Shown piece by piece: positions 7,985 to 16,595 of a stretch of DNA of 64,000 nucleotides. The notes under the pieces were generated by a model that was not told where the DNA came from, made no database searches, and was given only the letters and a program-made list of their open reading frames with translations. The translations under genes and the position numbers were made by a program. Source of the stretch: Bog-793 sp050013835 (GTDB lineage Bacteria > Actinomycetota > Acidimicrobiia > Acidimicrobiales > Bog-793); NCBI GenBank assembly GCA_050013835.1, contig JBEKEM010000001.1, positions 133,945-197,944 on the forward strand. Reading direction: 5' to 3'. How positions within the stretch are numbered: position 1 is the stretch's first letter; each line of letters opens with the position of its first letter.

Positions 7985-9256
7985 GTGACCGCCGTCGAGC
8001 CCGTCGTCGCGATGGTCAAACCCGTCGGCCCGATCTGCAACTTCGCCTGCGGCTACTGCTACTACCTCGCGAAGTCGAGTCTCTTCGGCCCGGGCGAGCG
8101 GTTCAGGATGGACCGTCGGGTTCTCGAGTCCTACGTCCGGGAGCTCATCGCGGCGAGTCCCGGCCCGGTCGTCAACTTCGTCTGGCACGGCGGGGAGCCG
8201 ACCCTCGCCGGGACCTCCTTCTACGCCGAGGCGCTCGAACTCCAGGCGCGCTACATCCCTGAGGGCTGGACCTGCGAGAACAACCTGCAGACGAACGGCA
8301 GCCTGCTCGACGACACCTGGTGCGCCTTCCTTGCCGAGCACCGCTTCTCGGTCGGTCTCAGCCTCGACGGTCCAGCCCGCCTGCACGACGCCGGCCGGCC
8401 GGACCGGCGGGGTCGCCCGACGCACGCCCGGGTGATGCGGGGCCTTCACGCGCTGCGCGCCCACGGCATTGAGCCTGACGTGCTGTGCACCCTCAACGCC
8501 CGCAGCGCCGCCGCTCCCACCGAGGTCTACCGGTTCTTCCTCGCCGAGGACGTCCGCTGGCTCCAGTTCCTGCCGGTCGTGCTGCGAGATCCGGAGGGGG
8601 GCGTCTCGCCCTGGTCGGTGTCGCCCGAGGCGATGGGGGAGTTCCTCTGCGCGGTCTTCGACGAGTGGGTCCGCCACGACGTCGGCCGGATCGGCGTGCA
8701 GAACTTCCTCGAATCCCTGCTCGTCGCGAGCGGCAGGCCCGCCAACCTCTGCATCGTCGCCGAGACCTGCGGGCGGGTCCTCGCCGTCGAGCACGACGGG
8801 GGTGTCTACTCGTGTGACCACTTCGTCGACCCGGCGCACCGTCTCGGCAACGTGACGGGGGACGGGATCGGCGTCCTGGTCGGCGGGCCCGTCCAACGCG
8901 CCTTCGGCGAGGCCAAGCGCGATTCCCTGCCGGCGTACTGCCGGGCCTGTCCTGTCCGCGCCTACTGCAACGGAGGATGCCCGAAGGACCGTTTCGCGAC
9001 CACCCCCGACGGCGAAGCGGGCCTTAACTACCTCTGCGCGGGCTATCGCCGTTTCTTCTGCCACGCCCGGCCCAAGCTCGAGGCGATGGCGGCCCATTCA
9101 CGCCTCGGCCGCTCCCCGGCGGCGATCATGGCCGAGCTCGAGGCCGCCGAGCGCGAGGAGCGCAAGCTGTGGCGCGCGACCTCGCGCAACGACCCCTGTC
9201 CGTGCGGCAGCGGCGTGAAGTTCAAGCACTGCTGCCTATCGCGGCGGCGGGGCTGA
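7985..9256 (+). CDS. Radical SAM / SPASM protein with C-terminal SEC-C motif (anSME-like)
   Basis: The radical SAM motif is CNFACGYC near residues 19-26. The protein has the anaerobic sulfatase-maturase style core (VKPVGPICN, HGGEPTLAG, QTNGSLLDD, LSLDGP). A SPASM region binds extra Fe-S clusters (CGRVLAVEHDGGVYSCDHFV, then CRACPVRAYCNGGCPKDRF). The last residues form a zinc-binding SEC-C motif (NDPCPCGSGVKFKHCC). Such enzymes convert a Cys or Ser to formylglycine or modify other peptides; no sulfatase gene is in the window. The GTG at 7985 has GGAG directly abutting it; the ATG at 8012 is the alternative. 423 residues. Confidence 0.88.
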   Translation: MTAVEPVVAMVKPVGPICNFACGYCYYLAKSSLFGPGERFRMDRRVLESYVRELIAASPGPVVNFVWHGGEPTLAGTSFYAEALELQARYIPEGWTCENNLQTNGSLLDDTWCAFLAEHRFSVGLSLDGPARLHDAGRPDRRGRPTHARVMRGLHALRAHGIEPDVLCTLNARSAAAPTEVYRFFLAEDVRWLQFLPVVLRDPEGGVSPWSVSPEAMGEFLCAVFDEWVRHDVGRIGVQNFLESLLVASGRPANLCIVAETCGRVLAVEHDGGVYSCDHFVDPAHRLGNVTGDGIGVLVGGPVQRAFGEAKRDSLPAYCRACPVRAYCNGGCPKDRFATTPDGEAGLNYLCAGYRRFFCHARPKLEAMAAHSRLGRSPAAIMAELEAAEREERKLWRATSRNDPCPCGSGVKFKHCCLSRRRG

Positions 9257-9310
9257 CACCCCCGGGTCCTTCGGGGGGCCGCACCCCGCCCCGCTAGCAT
9301 CGTGCCTCCC

Positions 9311-10045
9311 ATGCCGGGATCCGTCGCCTTCGTCTGTGCGATGCCGATGGAGCTCGCGCCGCTCAGGCGCAAGCTCGCATTGAAGCCCGCCCGTGTGGGC
9401 TCGCTCGACCTGTACCGGGGCTCGGTTGAGGGTCGACCGGTCGTGGGAATCGTCACGGGCATGGGTGGCGTGCTCGCCGGCCGGGGAGTGGCGCGTCTTT
9501 GCGCGGCGGTCGAGATCGAGCGGGTCGTCGTCGTCGGCATCGCCGGGGCCCTCGCAGCCGAGATGGTCATCGGCACACTCGTCGTGCCCGAGGTGGTCGT
9601 CGACGCCGCGACCGGTGTGGAATACCGCCCGGACAGGCTCGGCGGGGGCGAACCGGACGGCACGATGTGGACGACCCAGGCACTCATCATCGAGCCCGAC
9701 GCCATCGCGGCGCTGCGGCAAGCCGGTGTCGTCTGCCTGGAGATGGAGACGGCCGCCATCGCGCAGGCCTGCACCGCTCGCAACATCCCGTGGTCGGTTG
9801 TCCGGGCGATCAGCGACCGCGCGACCGACGGCAGTCTCGACGCCGAGGTCTTCGGCCTCATCAACCCGGACGGCTCGTTGCGGCCGGGGGCGATCGCCCG
9901 GTACTTCCTGAAGCACCCTGGATGCGTGTCCCCGCTGGTCCGTTTCTCGAGGGACGCGAGGCTCGCGGCCGCACGTGCCGCCGAGGCCGCCGTTCGGGCC
10001 GTGACACACCGGCCGGGACCCGGGGAGCAACTGCCGGCACCGTAG
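9311..10045 (+). CDS. Nucleoside phosphorylase / MTA-SAH nucleosidase-like protein
   Basis: A member of the PNP/MTAN superfamily, which cleaves the N-glycosidic bond of purine nucleosides. Visible signatures are AFVCAMPMELAPL at the N-terminus, GIVTGMGG, VVVGIAGAL, the substrate motif LEMETAAIAQ and VRAISDRATD with the catalytic Asp. At 244 residues it is slightly longer than MTAN and has an extended C-terminus. Exact substrate (methylthioadenosine, SAH, futalosine or other) cannot be told. The ATG at 9311 is chosen; GTG 9302 in the same frame is possible and neither has a clear ribosome site. Confidence 0.8.
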   Translation: MPGSVAFVCAMPMELAPLRRKLALKPARVGSLDLYRGSVEGRPVVGIVTGMGGVLAGRGVARLCAAVEIERVVVVGIAGALAAEMVIGTLVVPEVVVDAATGVEYRPDRLGGGEPDGTMWTTQALIIEPDAIAALRQAGVVCLEMETAAIAQACTARNIPWSVVRAISDRATDGSLDAEVFGLINPDGSLRPGAIARYFLKHPGCVSPLVRFSRDARLAAARAAEAAVRAVTHRPGPGEQLPAP

Positions 10046-10163
10046 GGATCGCGGAGCCCCGTCAGAGTGCGCGCTGAGCACGCTCGCACGGGCCGACTCG
10101 CGGTGGCGACGGATTGTCCCGGCCGATGAGACGCGAACGGCCGAGCTGTCCGCCCGACGGGGA

Positions 10164-10610
10164 TCAGTCGGGCGGCGTCTCCGTGGCCGGTTCGGTGGGT
10201 TCGTGTGAACCCTGTTTCGATTCGGCCCGCTTGTGCCCGTGCCCACGGTGGTGTTTGAGGAGCCTCCCCTGCATCCGGCTGCGGAGCTGGAGGATTCGCG
10301 CCGCGCCGGCGAGCGCCACGAACAGTCCGCCGATAACGGCGGCCAAAAGGAGCGCCACCCCTTGGGGCAGATGACCGTGCACGCCGAAGAAGTCGACGCG
10401 GGCAGTCTGTCCGTTCTCCAGGATGAAGACGAGCAGGACGAGCAGGACGAGAAGTCCCACGACGACGGCGATCCAGTAGCCGCTCGTCCGCGTTACGGCA
10501 AGCGGCGAGCGCTTGGTAGTGCCGGTCTTCGTTTCCGATTCGGCCGTTGTCGACTGCGGGGCCTTTTCGCCCTTCTCGTCGGTCCCGGCCGGATCCTTCG
10601 TGTCGGTCAT
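10164..10610 (-). CDS. LapA-domain (DUF1049) membrane protein
   Basis: A 148-residue membrane protein. A charged, Thr/Lys-rich cytoplasmic tail (about 40 residues) precedes two hydrophobic helices (about 45-66 and 84-108). Between them is the conserved NGQTARVDFFGVHGHLPQGV stretch of the LapA (lipopolysaccharide assembly A) family, here in an actinobacterial form. The C-terminus is His/Arg-rich. Function outside Proteobacteria is unclear. The gene lies alone between the phosphorylase-like gene and the protease gene. Confidence 0.82.
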   Translation of the reverse strand: MTDTKDPAGTDEKGEKAPQSTTAESETKTGTTKRSPLAVTRTSGYWIAVVVGLLVLLVLLVFILENGQTARVDFFGVHGHLPQGVALLLAAVIGGLFVALAGAARILQLRSRMQGRLLKHHRGHGHKRAESKQGSHEPTEPATETPPD

Positions 10611-10667
10611 ATCGCGCCATGAAGTCTAGGCGCGTTCACATCCGGGACCACGGGTGCCGGGAACGGC

Positions 10668-11669
10668 TCAGGGCGCCGCTTCCGGTGGCGGGTCGCCATC
10701 GCCGCCCCCGAGCCAGCTGCTGATGCGGTCGAGCACCGTCGAGATCCCCTCGCCCGCCCGCTCCAGCACCGCCGCGAACCGCTTCCGGTAGTGCTCGAGC
10801 GCGGCGTCGAACTCCTCCGAGGGTGGCGGCTCCTGACCGCGGCGGAGGTAGCTCCCGGAACGGATCCGGTCGAGCTCGCCGGCGCTCACCCACGCGATCA
10901 GCTCCCGTGCCCGCCGCACGGGGAACGGGTGGGTGGTCGTGATCTCGGCGAAGAATCTCGAGTACCGGGCGAAGGGGTCCGCCTCCTCGGCGTACTCGGT
11001 CGCCTGGCGGAGGAAGGCGTCGAGGTTGAGGTCCGCCACCGGGCCGGCCGCCATGCGCATGAGCGTCCGGCAGACGACGAGGGGCTCGCCGACGACGATC
11101 GCGCTCGCCCGGTCCGCGGTCAGCTCGGCCGCCCGGGACCACTCGAGGAGGGCGAGGTACAGCGCGAGGAGCGGCACGCCGGCGAGAGGCACCGAGCGGA
11201 CGGCGCCGCCGAGGATCATCTGGACGAGCTGCAGGGTCGTCGTGAGCCCGACGTGGTCGGCGAGAACGTGCCCCATCTCGTGGCCGAGGACCGCGGCGAG
11301 TTCGTCCTCGGTGTACGAGCCGACGAGCCCGGAACTCACGAGCGTGACCGGCTCGTTCGTGCCGATCGTGAGCCCGTTGCCGACCGGTTCCTGGGTCACG
11401 TAGAGCTTCGGGCAGCGCGCAACGTCGAGCACGTCGGCGCAACGCCGCTGCAGGGTCCAGACTCGGGGCAGCTGGTCATCGCCCAGGCGCAAGGCGTTCC
11501 CGGTGAGGAGCTGGCGCAGCCGGCGCTCGTAGCTGTGCTCGGTGACGAGCTTCACGACCCTGTCGAGTCCCGGCACGGTGCGGATCGCCGCCGTCGCGGC
11601 GCGCTCGGCCGGGTGGGCGAAGCCCTGTGCGCTGATCCCGGGATACCTGACCTCCGGTTCGATCGCCAT
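10668..11669 (-). CDS. M48-family zinc metalloprotease
   Basis: A 333-residue peptidase related to HtpX and Ste24. The zinc motif is HEMGH in AAVLGHEMGHVLADH (about residues 165-169), and the third ligand lies in ELTADRAS. A hydrophobic stretch between them (VQMILGGAVRSVPLAGVPLL) may associate with the membrane. Upstream lies the typical TIGTNEPVTLVSSGLV segment. The ATG at 11669 has GAGG 8 bases upstream; GTG 11675 is in frame. It probably cleaves membrane or cell-surface proteins, but the substrate is unknown. Confidence 0.87.
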   Translation of the reverse strand: MAIEPEVRYPGISAQGFAHPAERAATAAIRTVPGLDRVVKLVTEHSYERRLRQLLTGNALRLGDDQLPRVWTLQRRCADVLDVARCPKLYVTQEPVGNGLTIGTNEPVTLVSSGLVGSYTEDELAAVLGHEMGHVLADHVGLTTTLQLVQMILGGAVRSVPLAGVPLLALYLALLEWSRAAELTADRASAIVVGEPLVVCRTLMRMAAGPVADLNLDAFLRQATEYAEEADPFARYSRFFAEITTTHPFPVRRARELIAWVSAGELDRIRSGSYLRRGQEPPPSEEFDAALEHYRKRFAAVLERAGEGISTVLDRISSWLGGGDGDPPPEAAP

Positions 11670-11675
11670 CGCCAC

Positions 11676-12323
11676 CGCCTCGGATCCTGTCGGGTGCTCC
11701 GCTATGGGACGGATGTCTTTGTGGAGGCCTGTGCCTGGTGGTCGCCGCCCCGGGCGCGCGGGCAGATTCGGGGACGAAGGGCGGCGGGAGCCTCCTCGTC
11801 CCGACCGCACGTGGGACGAACCGTACCTCGACCTGGTGACGCGGGGTCGTCGCGCCGCGGCGGGCGTGCGGACGTGATCGTCGTCTCCACGCCGCGGCTC
11901 CGCGCTTTCGGGACCAAGGCGCTCGACGGCATCCGTCTGCAGCCTTGGACCTATGTCTGACCGCGCGGTCTCGTCATCTGCCCCTCGTGGGGCGACGATA
12001 CGTCGTTCGGTCTGGCCCTTTCACGATCAACCATCCGATCATCCGGCTTGTCGTGTCGGTCACGGCTGCTCTCCTGGGTGAGGGATTGGTCACCCTCAGG
12101 ATCCCTGGCTCCTTCCGGCCCGTCCGGCGCCGATCTCGGATAGCCCGATGCTCGACCGCGCCCCCTAGACCGAGTCTGTCCGCATCGGTTTCCTCCGCGG
12201 GCGGACACGGTCGGGAGCGGCGAGGCGAGCGGTGAATCCGGCCGGATCCCACGCGGATAGTCGGCGACTGCCGCTGCCAGGCCAGCCTGTTGCTGCGGCG
12301 GTGGTCGTCATCGGTCCACCTGG
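11676..12323. other. Gene-poor stretch
   Basis: About 650 bases with no convincing gene on either strand. Open frames here are short, Arg/Pro-rich and lack ribosome sites. It marks the left edge of the accessory patch that continues to the tRNA-Cys gene. Confidence 0.5.
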
Positions 12324-12623
12324 TCAGTGGCGATGGATGTCTCCGGCCTTGTTGAACCACTCGACGCGCACAGGCGGCGGGACCTCGGCCTTGGCGAAGG
12401 CGGGTCCAAGCTGGGAGTGCATGAACTCCTCCTGATCGGCCTTGGATTCCCACACCTCGACGACGACGAGCTTGTCACCCGCCTCCCCGGCGATGTGGCT
12501 CAGCATGCCCTTGGGCCAGTTGTCCCAGTCGGGTGTGCCGTCCCAGCCGAGAAGATGGTTCACCTTGTCGTAGATGCGTACCGCATCGGGACTGGAGAAT
12601 TCGAGAACGATAACGTCGGCCAC
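12324..12623 (-). CDS. ABM-like small protein (dimeric alpha-beta barrel)
   Basis: A 99-residue protein resembling the antibiotic-biosynthesis-monooxygenase-like fold. It starts with a strand (ADVIVLEFSSPDAVRIYDKV), has the GDKLVVVEVWESKADQEEFM stretch typical of these proteins, and ends with a strand (VRVEWFNKAGD). The GTG at 12623 has an AAGGGGGG site 5 bases upstream, which fixes the start inside a longer open frame. It may be an enzyme or a small ligand-binding protein; no partner is nearby. Confidence 0.75.
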   Translation of the reverse strand: MADVIVLEFSSPDAVRIYDKVNHLLGWDGTPDWDNWPKGMLSHIAGEAGDKLVVVEVWESKADQEEFMHSQLGPAFAKAEVPPPVRVEWFNKAGDIHRH

Positions 12624-12744
12624 AGAGGCCCCCCTTGGTAGTTGCGCGGGTCGGAAACCTGCACGGGACATGACGTTAACGGTACCCCGGGATTGTCAGG
12701 CCGCAACGCAGTCACCGCATCACAACTGCAATCTCGCCGGAGTC

Positions 12745-12770
12745 GGCGCCGGGCATCGGACCCGGGTGCC
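12745..12770. other. Possible att site: imperfect copy of tRNA-Cys 3' end
   Basis: These 26 bases match the T-arm and acceptor part of the tRNA-Cys gene (14862-14887) at 22 positions, in the same orientation. An integrase 3' remnant lies between the two copies. This fits a decayed integrated element, but part of the match is a GC palindrome that could arise by chance. Confidence 0.4.
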
Positions 12771-12955
12771 GCGTGGTGCCACGGGGCACCCGATTCCCGA
12801 CAGGTCCAGGTGCTGTCCTTCTTCTTGGGCGTCCGCGTAGCTACAACCATCACCGGAGGCACACTGCGATCGGGGCACCCCCGAACACCCGTGTGACCAA
12901 CGTCCCGGGGGAAAACACCTAGAACCGGTCACGGCTGGTCTGTCGAGCCGACGAT

Positions 12956-13354
12956 ATGCTGCGTTTCATGGCTCATGATGAGAATTACTGGTGGCGCCTC
13001 ATTAGGCGATCCTGGACTCTCCCCGACGCCGTGAGCGACGAAACAGCCGAAAATTTCCTTAACGGCGTTATCACGAACGGTGCCACACTTGCCGGACAAC
13101 CGTGGCCAGGCCCTGTTGTTGGCGATGATCATCTTGGGGTGACAAGGAAACTGCTGGGTCTCATTAAGGCTGACGGCTCGACGGGCAAGCTGGACGGGCT
13201 CTTAACTGATCCCCAGACCGATGTTTTGGCGGACATTGCAAGAACGCTTAATCTCCAAGTCGGTCCGCAACCGCTCGACTGGGCGCAGGGAGGATCTGAA
13301 CCGGTTCTGAGGAAGCTCGTCGAGTACGTGAAAGCGCACCCCTTCGACGCGTGA
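12956..13354 (+). CDS. Hypothetical protein in degraded element
   Basis: A 132-residue protein that I do not recognise. Base and residue composition differ from neighbours (more Asn, Lys, Asp and lower GC), as in horizontally acquired DNA. It looks soluble, with short motifs such as NYWWRLIRR near the start and LTDPQTDVLADIARTLNLQV near the end, and resembles proteins defined only by abortive-infection or element context. ATG 12956 is taken; ATG 12968 is equally possible as neither has a clear ribosome site. The stop overlaps a GTG leading into the integrase remnant. Confidence 0.55.
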   Translation: MLRFMAHDENYWWRLIRRSWTLPDAVSDETAENFLNGVITNGATLAGQPWPGPVVGDDHLGVTRKLLGLIKADGSTGKLDGLLTDPQTDVLADIARTLNLQVGPQPLDWAQGGSEPVLRKLVEYVKAHPFDA

Positions 13355-13500
13355 CCACGAAGGAACTGATGGCCCGTCTCGGCCATTCGAGCCCGCGTGC
13401 GGCGCTCATCTACCACCACGTCACGGAGGAACGCGACCGCGCAATCGCCGACCAGCTCGACACCCTGATTGCCTCGACGCAATGTAAGTCGCGAGCCGAG
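13351..13500 (+). pseudogene. C-terminal remnant of a tyrosine recombinase (phage integrase)
   Basis: The peptide TKELMARLGHSSPRAALIYH is the classic last catalytic block of actinophage/ICE integrases: GHSS-x-x-AA-x-x-Y, with Tyr as nucleophile. It continues as ERDRAIADQLDTLIA, the usual C-terminal helix. All earlier catalytic residues (Arg, Lys, His-x-x-Arg) are missing, because the frame begins abruptly at the end of the previous gene. The frame stays open to 13731, but the residues after about 13500 are Arg/Ser-rich and look non-coding. A deletion has therefore left only the 3' end. Confidence 0.72.
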
Positions 13501-13824
13501 GTCGTGAACCTGGCGCTTCGGAAATGGGCGGAGTGCGGTCACGGTGGCCTGCCGCGCTCGCGATCGTTGCCCCGCAGCGGCACTTCCGGACGAGTCCCTA
13601 GAAGGAAATCGCTGCGCCCTGTGTCGCACTCGCGAAAGCGCGTGACGCCGAATCGGTCGCGCGAACCAGCCTTACGACGTGGCGGGACTCCCCACCTGTG
13701 CGCGCGTTCGGGCGCGACCCATCGTCGGTAACTGGGGCGGCGGCGGCGCGCAGGCGGAACGGCTTCCTCGCACCTGTAACGCCATGCGACCTGTTGGGCC
13801 GTACCTGCGTCCAGACAGCTCAGG
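13501..13824. other. Degraded intergenic sequence
   Basis: About 320 bases after the integrase remnant with no gene that I can support. It is probably the wreck of an integrated element. Confidence 0.4.
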
Positions 13825-14386
13825 TCAGGAGCAGGTCCAGCGGATGGTGCCGGAGTCGATCCCGCCCAGAAGACCGTGAGCGTCACTGAAACTGAGTGAC
13901 CCGGAGCCGTCGGCGTTGAGCTTCAACTTGGCACCGGTCATGCCAAACTGGTGCGAGCCCAGATCGACCGCCTCGAGAGACGCCGTGAAAGGGATGGCAT
14001 ACGTTCCCGGACCGTGGTACTCGCCAGGTTTGAGACCGACCACCATGTAGAAGTACTGGCCGCCCACCGATTCGGCGATCTCGGGGAGTGCGGAGTAGGT
14101 GGCGAACCAGGTATTGCACGACACTCACGGGCGGAGGTGGGTACTTCACCGAGAAGCTGCCGCTGCCGGGCGCGGCCCCGGTCATGGTGACGGTAAAGAC
14201 GAGCGTCATGACGCCGCCACCCGCGGAGGTGGTGCTGCTGGCAGGAGCGTGAGTGCCGCTTGGGCCAGCGCTGCCGCTTCCAGCCGAGCCACAGGCCGAG
14301 ACCAGCAACGCAACCGCCACGGCGGCGGCTGGGAGTGCCCGCGCAGCGAACCTCGTCTTCCGCTCCGCCTGCAAGCGCACAGACAC
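13825..14386 (-). pseudogene. Frameshifted lipoprotein gene
   Basis: Two minus-strand frames join into one plausible lipoprotein. The first (GTG 14386 to about 14125) gives a basic start, a hydrophobic core and the lipobox LLVSAC, then a Gly/Ser/Thr linker and VMTLVFTVTMTG. The second (from about 14124) gives SCNTWFATYSALPEIAES, then GQYFYMVVGLKPGEYHGPG and a C-terminal DSGTIRWTCS. One extra base near 14125-14130 separates them. Two Cys in the second part could form a disulfide. It is either a recent pseudogene or a sequencing error in an intact secreted protein of about 185 residues. Confidence 0.6.
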
Positions 14387-14858
14387 CTAGCCGTGGGCCT
14401 CCCTTGCATCTGACTCGACACCGGCGATCAGCCGCCCTTGGATGCCAAACTCAGCGCCACTGCCACAATGCCCGACGCCACATCCTCCATGAGCGCCGAG
14501 CAGCTTTGAGGCCGTCAACCGCCCGGCATCGACACCTGGGGCGAGCGCATAGCGACGCCCAGAATGACGCTCCGGGTGACGGCCTTGCCCTGTCCAGATC
14601 GACGATGAGGAGTCCATGGCATCTCCCGTGATGCGCGGCGGAACAAGGAGTTGAGCGCGTTGCCTATCGCCGGGTCAGTGGGGCACCTTCTGGCCCCCAG
14701 ATCATCAAGTGTTTGCCATCGCTGGCGGCGCACCCCGCTCAGGTCCGAAGTGCCGTGAACCTCAACCAGCTGGCTTCGCGCACGAATCGCGCACGTCGCT
14801 CAGAGGATGGTGCGACCTGGGGCGTCTGATCGGCTGCTGAACTGCGTTCATATGTAGA
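14387..14858. other. Non-coding stretch before tRNA-Cys
   Basis: About 470 bases with no supported gene. It contains only short open frames without ribosome sites or recognisable motifs. Confidence 0.4.
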
Positions 14859-14929
14859 GGCGGCGCCGGGAATCGAACCCGGGTACAGGGCTTTGCAGGC
14901 CCTTGCCTAAGCCACTCGGCCACGCCGCC
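14859..14929 (-). tRNA. tRNA-Cys (anticodon GCA)
   Basis: A 71-base cloverleaf on the minus strand. The acceptor is GGCGGCG paired with CGCCGCC, the D-arm is GCC...GGC, the anticodon stem AGGGC/GCCCT carries the loop CTGCAAA with anticodon GCA, and the T-arm is CCGGG TTCGATT CCCGG. CCA is not encoded. It charges cysteine. tRNA 3' ends are common integration sites, and an imperfect copy of this one lies near 12745. Confidence 0.96.
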
Positions 14930-15006
14930 GTGGTGGGAAACCTTACTTCGGCGGGATCACCGTTCCGCCCCTGCAGCCTGCGCCGTGCCGCTTCGCGCCT
15001 CCCGGT

Positions 15007-15783
15007 TCAGGCGCCGGTCGCGTGGTAGCCCCCATCGACGTGGATGACCTCGCCGGTTGTCCGCGGGAACCAGTCGGAGAGCAGGGCGACGCACGCCCCG
15101 GCGACGGCCCCTCGATCCCGGTCGATGTCCCAGCCGAGGGGCGCGCGTTCGCCCCACACTTCCTCGAAGCGCGCGAACCCGGGGATCGCCCTCGCTGCGA
15201 CCGTGCGGATCGGTCCGGCGGCGACGAGGTTGACGCGGATCGCCTTCGGCCCGAGATCCCGCGCAAGGTAGCGGGTCAGTGACTCGAGTGCCGCCTTCGC
15301 GACACCCATCCAGTCGTAGCCCGGCCAGGCGACGGTCGAGTCGAAGTCGAGCCCGACGATGGACCCGCCGCCGGCGGCTTCGAGGAGCGGCAGGAACGCC
15401 GCGGCGAGGACCTTGAGCGAGTATGCGGAGATCTCGATGGCGGTGGCGACATCCTCCCAGCCGGCCTCCAGCATCCCGCGTCCGATGCACGGGTCGGGGG
15501 CGTATCCGATCGAGTGGAGCAGGCCGTCGAGTCGCCCGAAGCGCCGGGCGACCTCGGCGGCGACGGCTCCCGGGTGTTCGGGGTTGGTGACGTCGAGCTC
15601 GAGCACGTCGGTCGGCTGGGGGAGTCGGCGCGCCATCCGTTCGGTGAGCGACATCCCTCGTCCCGCTCCGGTCAGCACCAGCTCGGCGCCTTCTTGCTGG
15701 GCGAGCTGCGCGACGGCGAAGGCGATCGAGTCCTCGGTGAGGACGCCTGTCACCAGGATCTTCTTACCCTTGAGGAGGCCCAA
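15007..15783 (-). CDS. fabI: Enoyl-[acyl-carrier-protein] reductase (NADH), InhA/FabI type
   Basis: Last reduction step of type II fatty acid elongation. The Gly-rich NADH site is ILVTGVLTEDSIAF near the N-terminus. The catalytic pair is in YDWMGVAKAAL (Tyr-x6-Lys), as in InhA and FabI, with SIGYAP before it. 258 residues matches the family (about 260). The start is TTG 15783 with AAGGA a few bases upstream; the open frame runs far upstream, but the homologous region begins here. It is physically separate from the fabD-fabF operon at 54-59 kb. Target of triclosan- and isoniazid-type drugs in relatives. Confidence 0.93.
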   Translation of the reverse strand: MGLLKGKKILVTGVLTEDSIAFAVAQLAQQEGAELVLTGAGRGMSLTERMARRLPQPTDVLELDVTNPEHPGAVAAEVARRFGRLDGLLHSIGYAPDPCIGRGMLEAGWEDVATAIEISAYSLKVLAAAFLPLLEAAGGGSIVGLDFDSTVAWPGYDWMGVAKAALESLTRYLARDLGPKAIRVNLVAAGPIRTVAARAIPGFARFEEVWGERAPLGWDIDRDRGAVAGACVALLSDWFPRTTGEVIHVDGGYHATGA

Positions 15784-16155
15784 GGTTCCTTCTTCGTCGT
15801 CGAGCTCCGGAGGACCGGTTCTGCGGACACTACTGGTGGCTTCCCCGAGCGTCCATCGGGACGGGAGTGGATGCTCGGACGTTGCCGGCTGACCCTTAAC
15901 CTGATCGTGTCTCGACCGCTTGGTCGGGCGCCGGATTTTCACGATGCGGACGGGGATGTGCCGGTTCACCCGGCCTGCCAACGGATTCTCGACCAAGGCT
16001 CAGTTCCTCGCGGCCCCGGTTTCGCCTCGCATGACGCATCGCAACTTCCGTCGCCCGCTTCTGGGGCTCGGCACGCGCGTCATCCCCGCGATGACGGAGG
16101 GAGCCGCTGATTGCGCCTTGTCGGCTCGGGGGATCACGGGATTGTCCGGCTGAGC
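15784..16155. other. Intergenic region upstream of fabI
   Basis: About 370 bases between fabI and the divergent small membrane protein gene. It must hold both promoters. I see no clear -10/-35 pair and no gene. Confidence 0.4.
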
Positions 16156-16380
16156 ATGTCCAGCATGGCGGTCACGATCTACGGGGTCTGCGCTGTCTCT
16201 TTCATGATGGCGATGTACGCGCTCGAGCGCCGCGGCCCGAGGTTCGTGCTTGCGTTCGCGCTCGGCTGCCTGCTTTCCAGTGCCTACGGTTTTCTCTCCG
16301 GAGCGTGGCCCTTTGGAGTGGTCGAGGCGATCTGGTCGATAGTCGCCGTCCGCCGTTACCGGGTGGCGAGGTCGAGCTAA
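16156..16380 (+). CDS. Small two-helix membrane protein
   Basis: A 74-residue protein with two hydrophobic helices (about 5-20 and 28-45), separated by YALERRGPRFVLAFALGC, and a C-terminal GFLSGAWPFGVVEAIWSIVA segment. The same layout (ALExR.P.FVLAFA, then GAWPFG..E..W) is common in small actinobacterial membrane proteins of unknown role. ATG 16156 or 16165 could start it, and neither has a strong ribosome site. Confidence 0.72.
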   Translation: MSSMAVTIYGVCAVSFMMAMYALERRGPRFVLAFALGCLLSSAYGFLSGAWPFGVVEAIWSIVAVRRYRVARSS

Positions 16381-16525
16381 GCCACGTTCCCGCTGGTTGG
16401 AACGGTGGGGAGGGGCGGATGTCGCCGTCGTGCCGGCTGGGCTGATCCGCGGTCGGGACACGGCGTGTTGGACCGTGGCGGACCTGTCGCTGCCAGTCCG
16501 GATCGCGCACGTGCCCTCACGCGAA

Positions 16526-16554
16526 ATCCGGCCGGCGGAGCCCACCGGCCGGAT
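16526..16554. terminator. Inverted repeat between convergent genes
   Basis: A perfect 10-bp stem (ATCCGGCCGG / CCGGCCGGAT) with a 9-base loop lies between the stops of two convergent genes (16380 and 16596). It could end transcription from both sides. No T-run follows. Confidence 0.5.
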
Positions 16555-16595
16555 CTGAGACTCGCGTTGTGACCGCTTACGGCATCAGGCCGTTA

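Noticed and set aside
14387..14617. Minus-strand ORF with Gly/His/Cys-rich segment before tRNA-Cys
   Set aside because: No recognisable family or start signal, and it lies in a degraded region.
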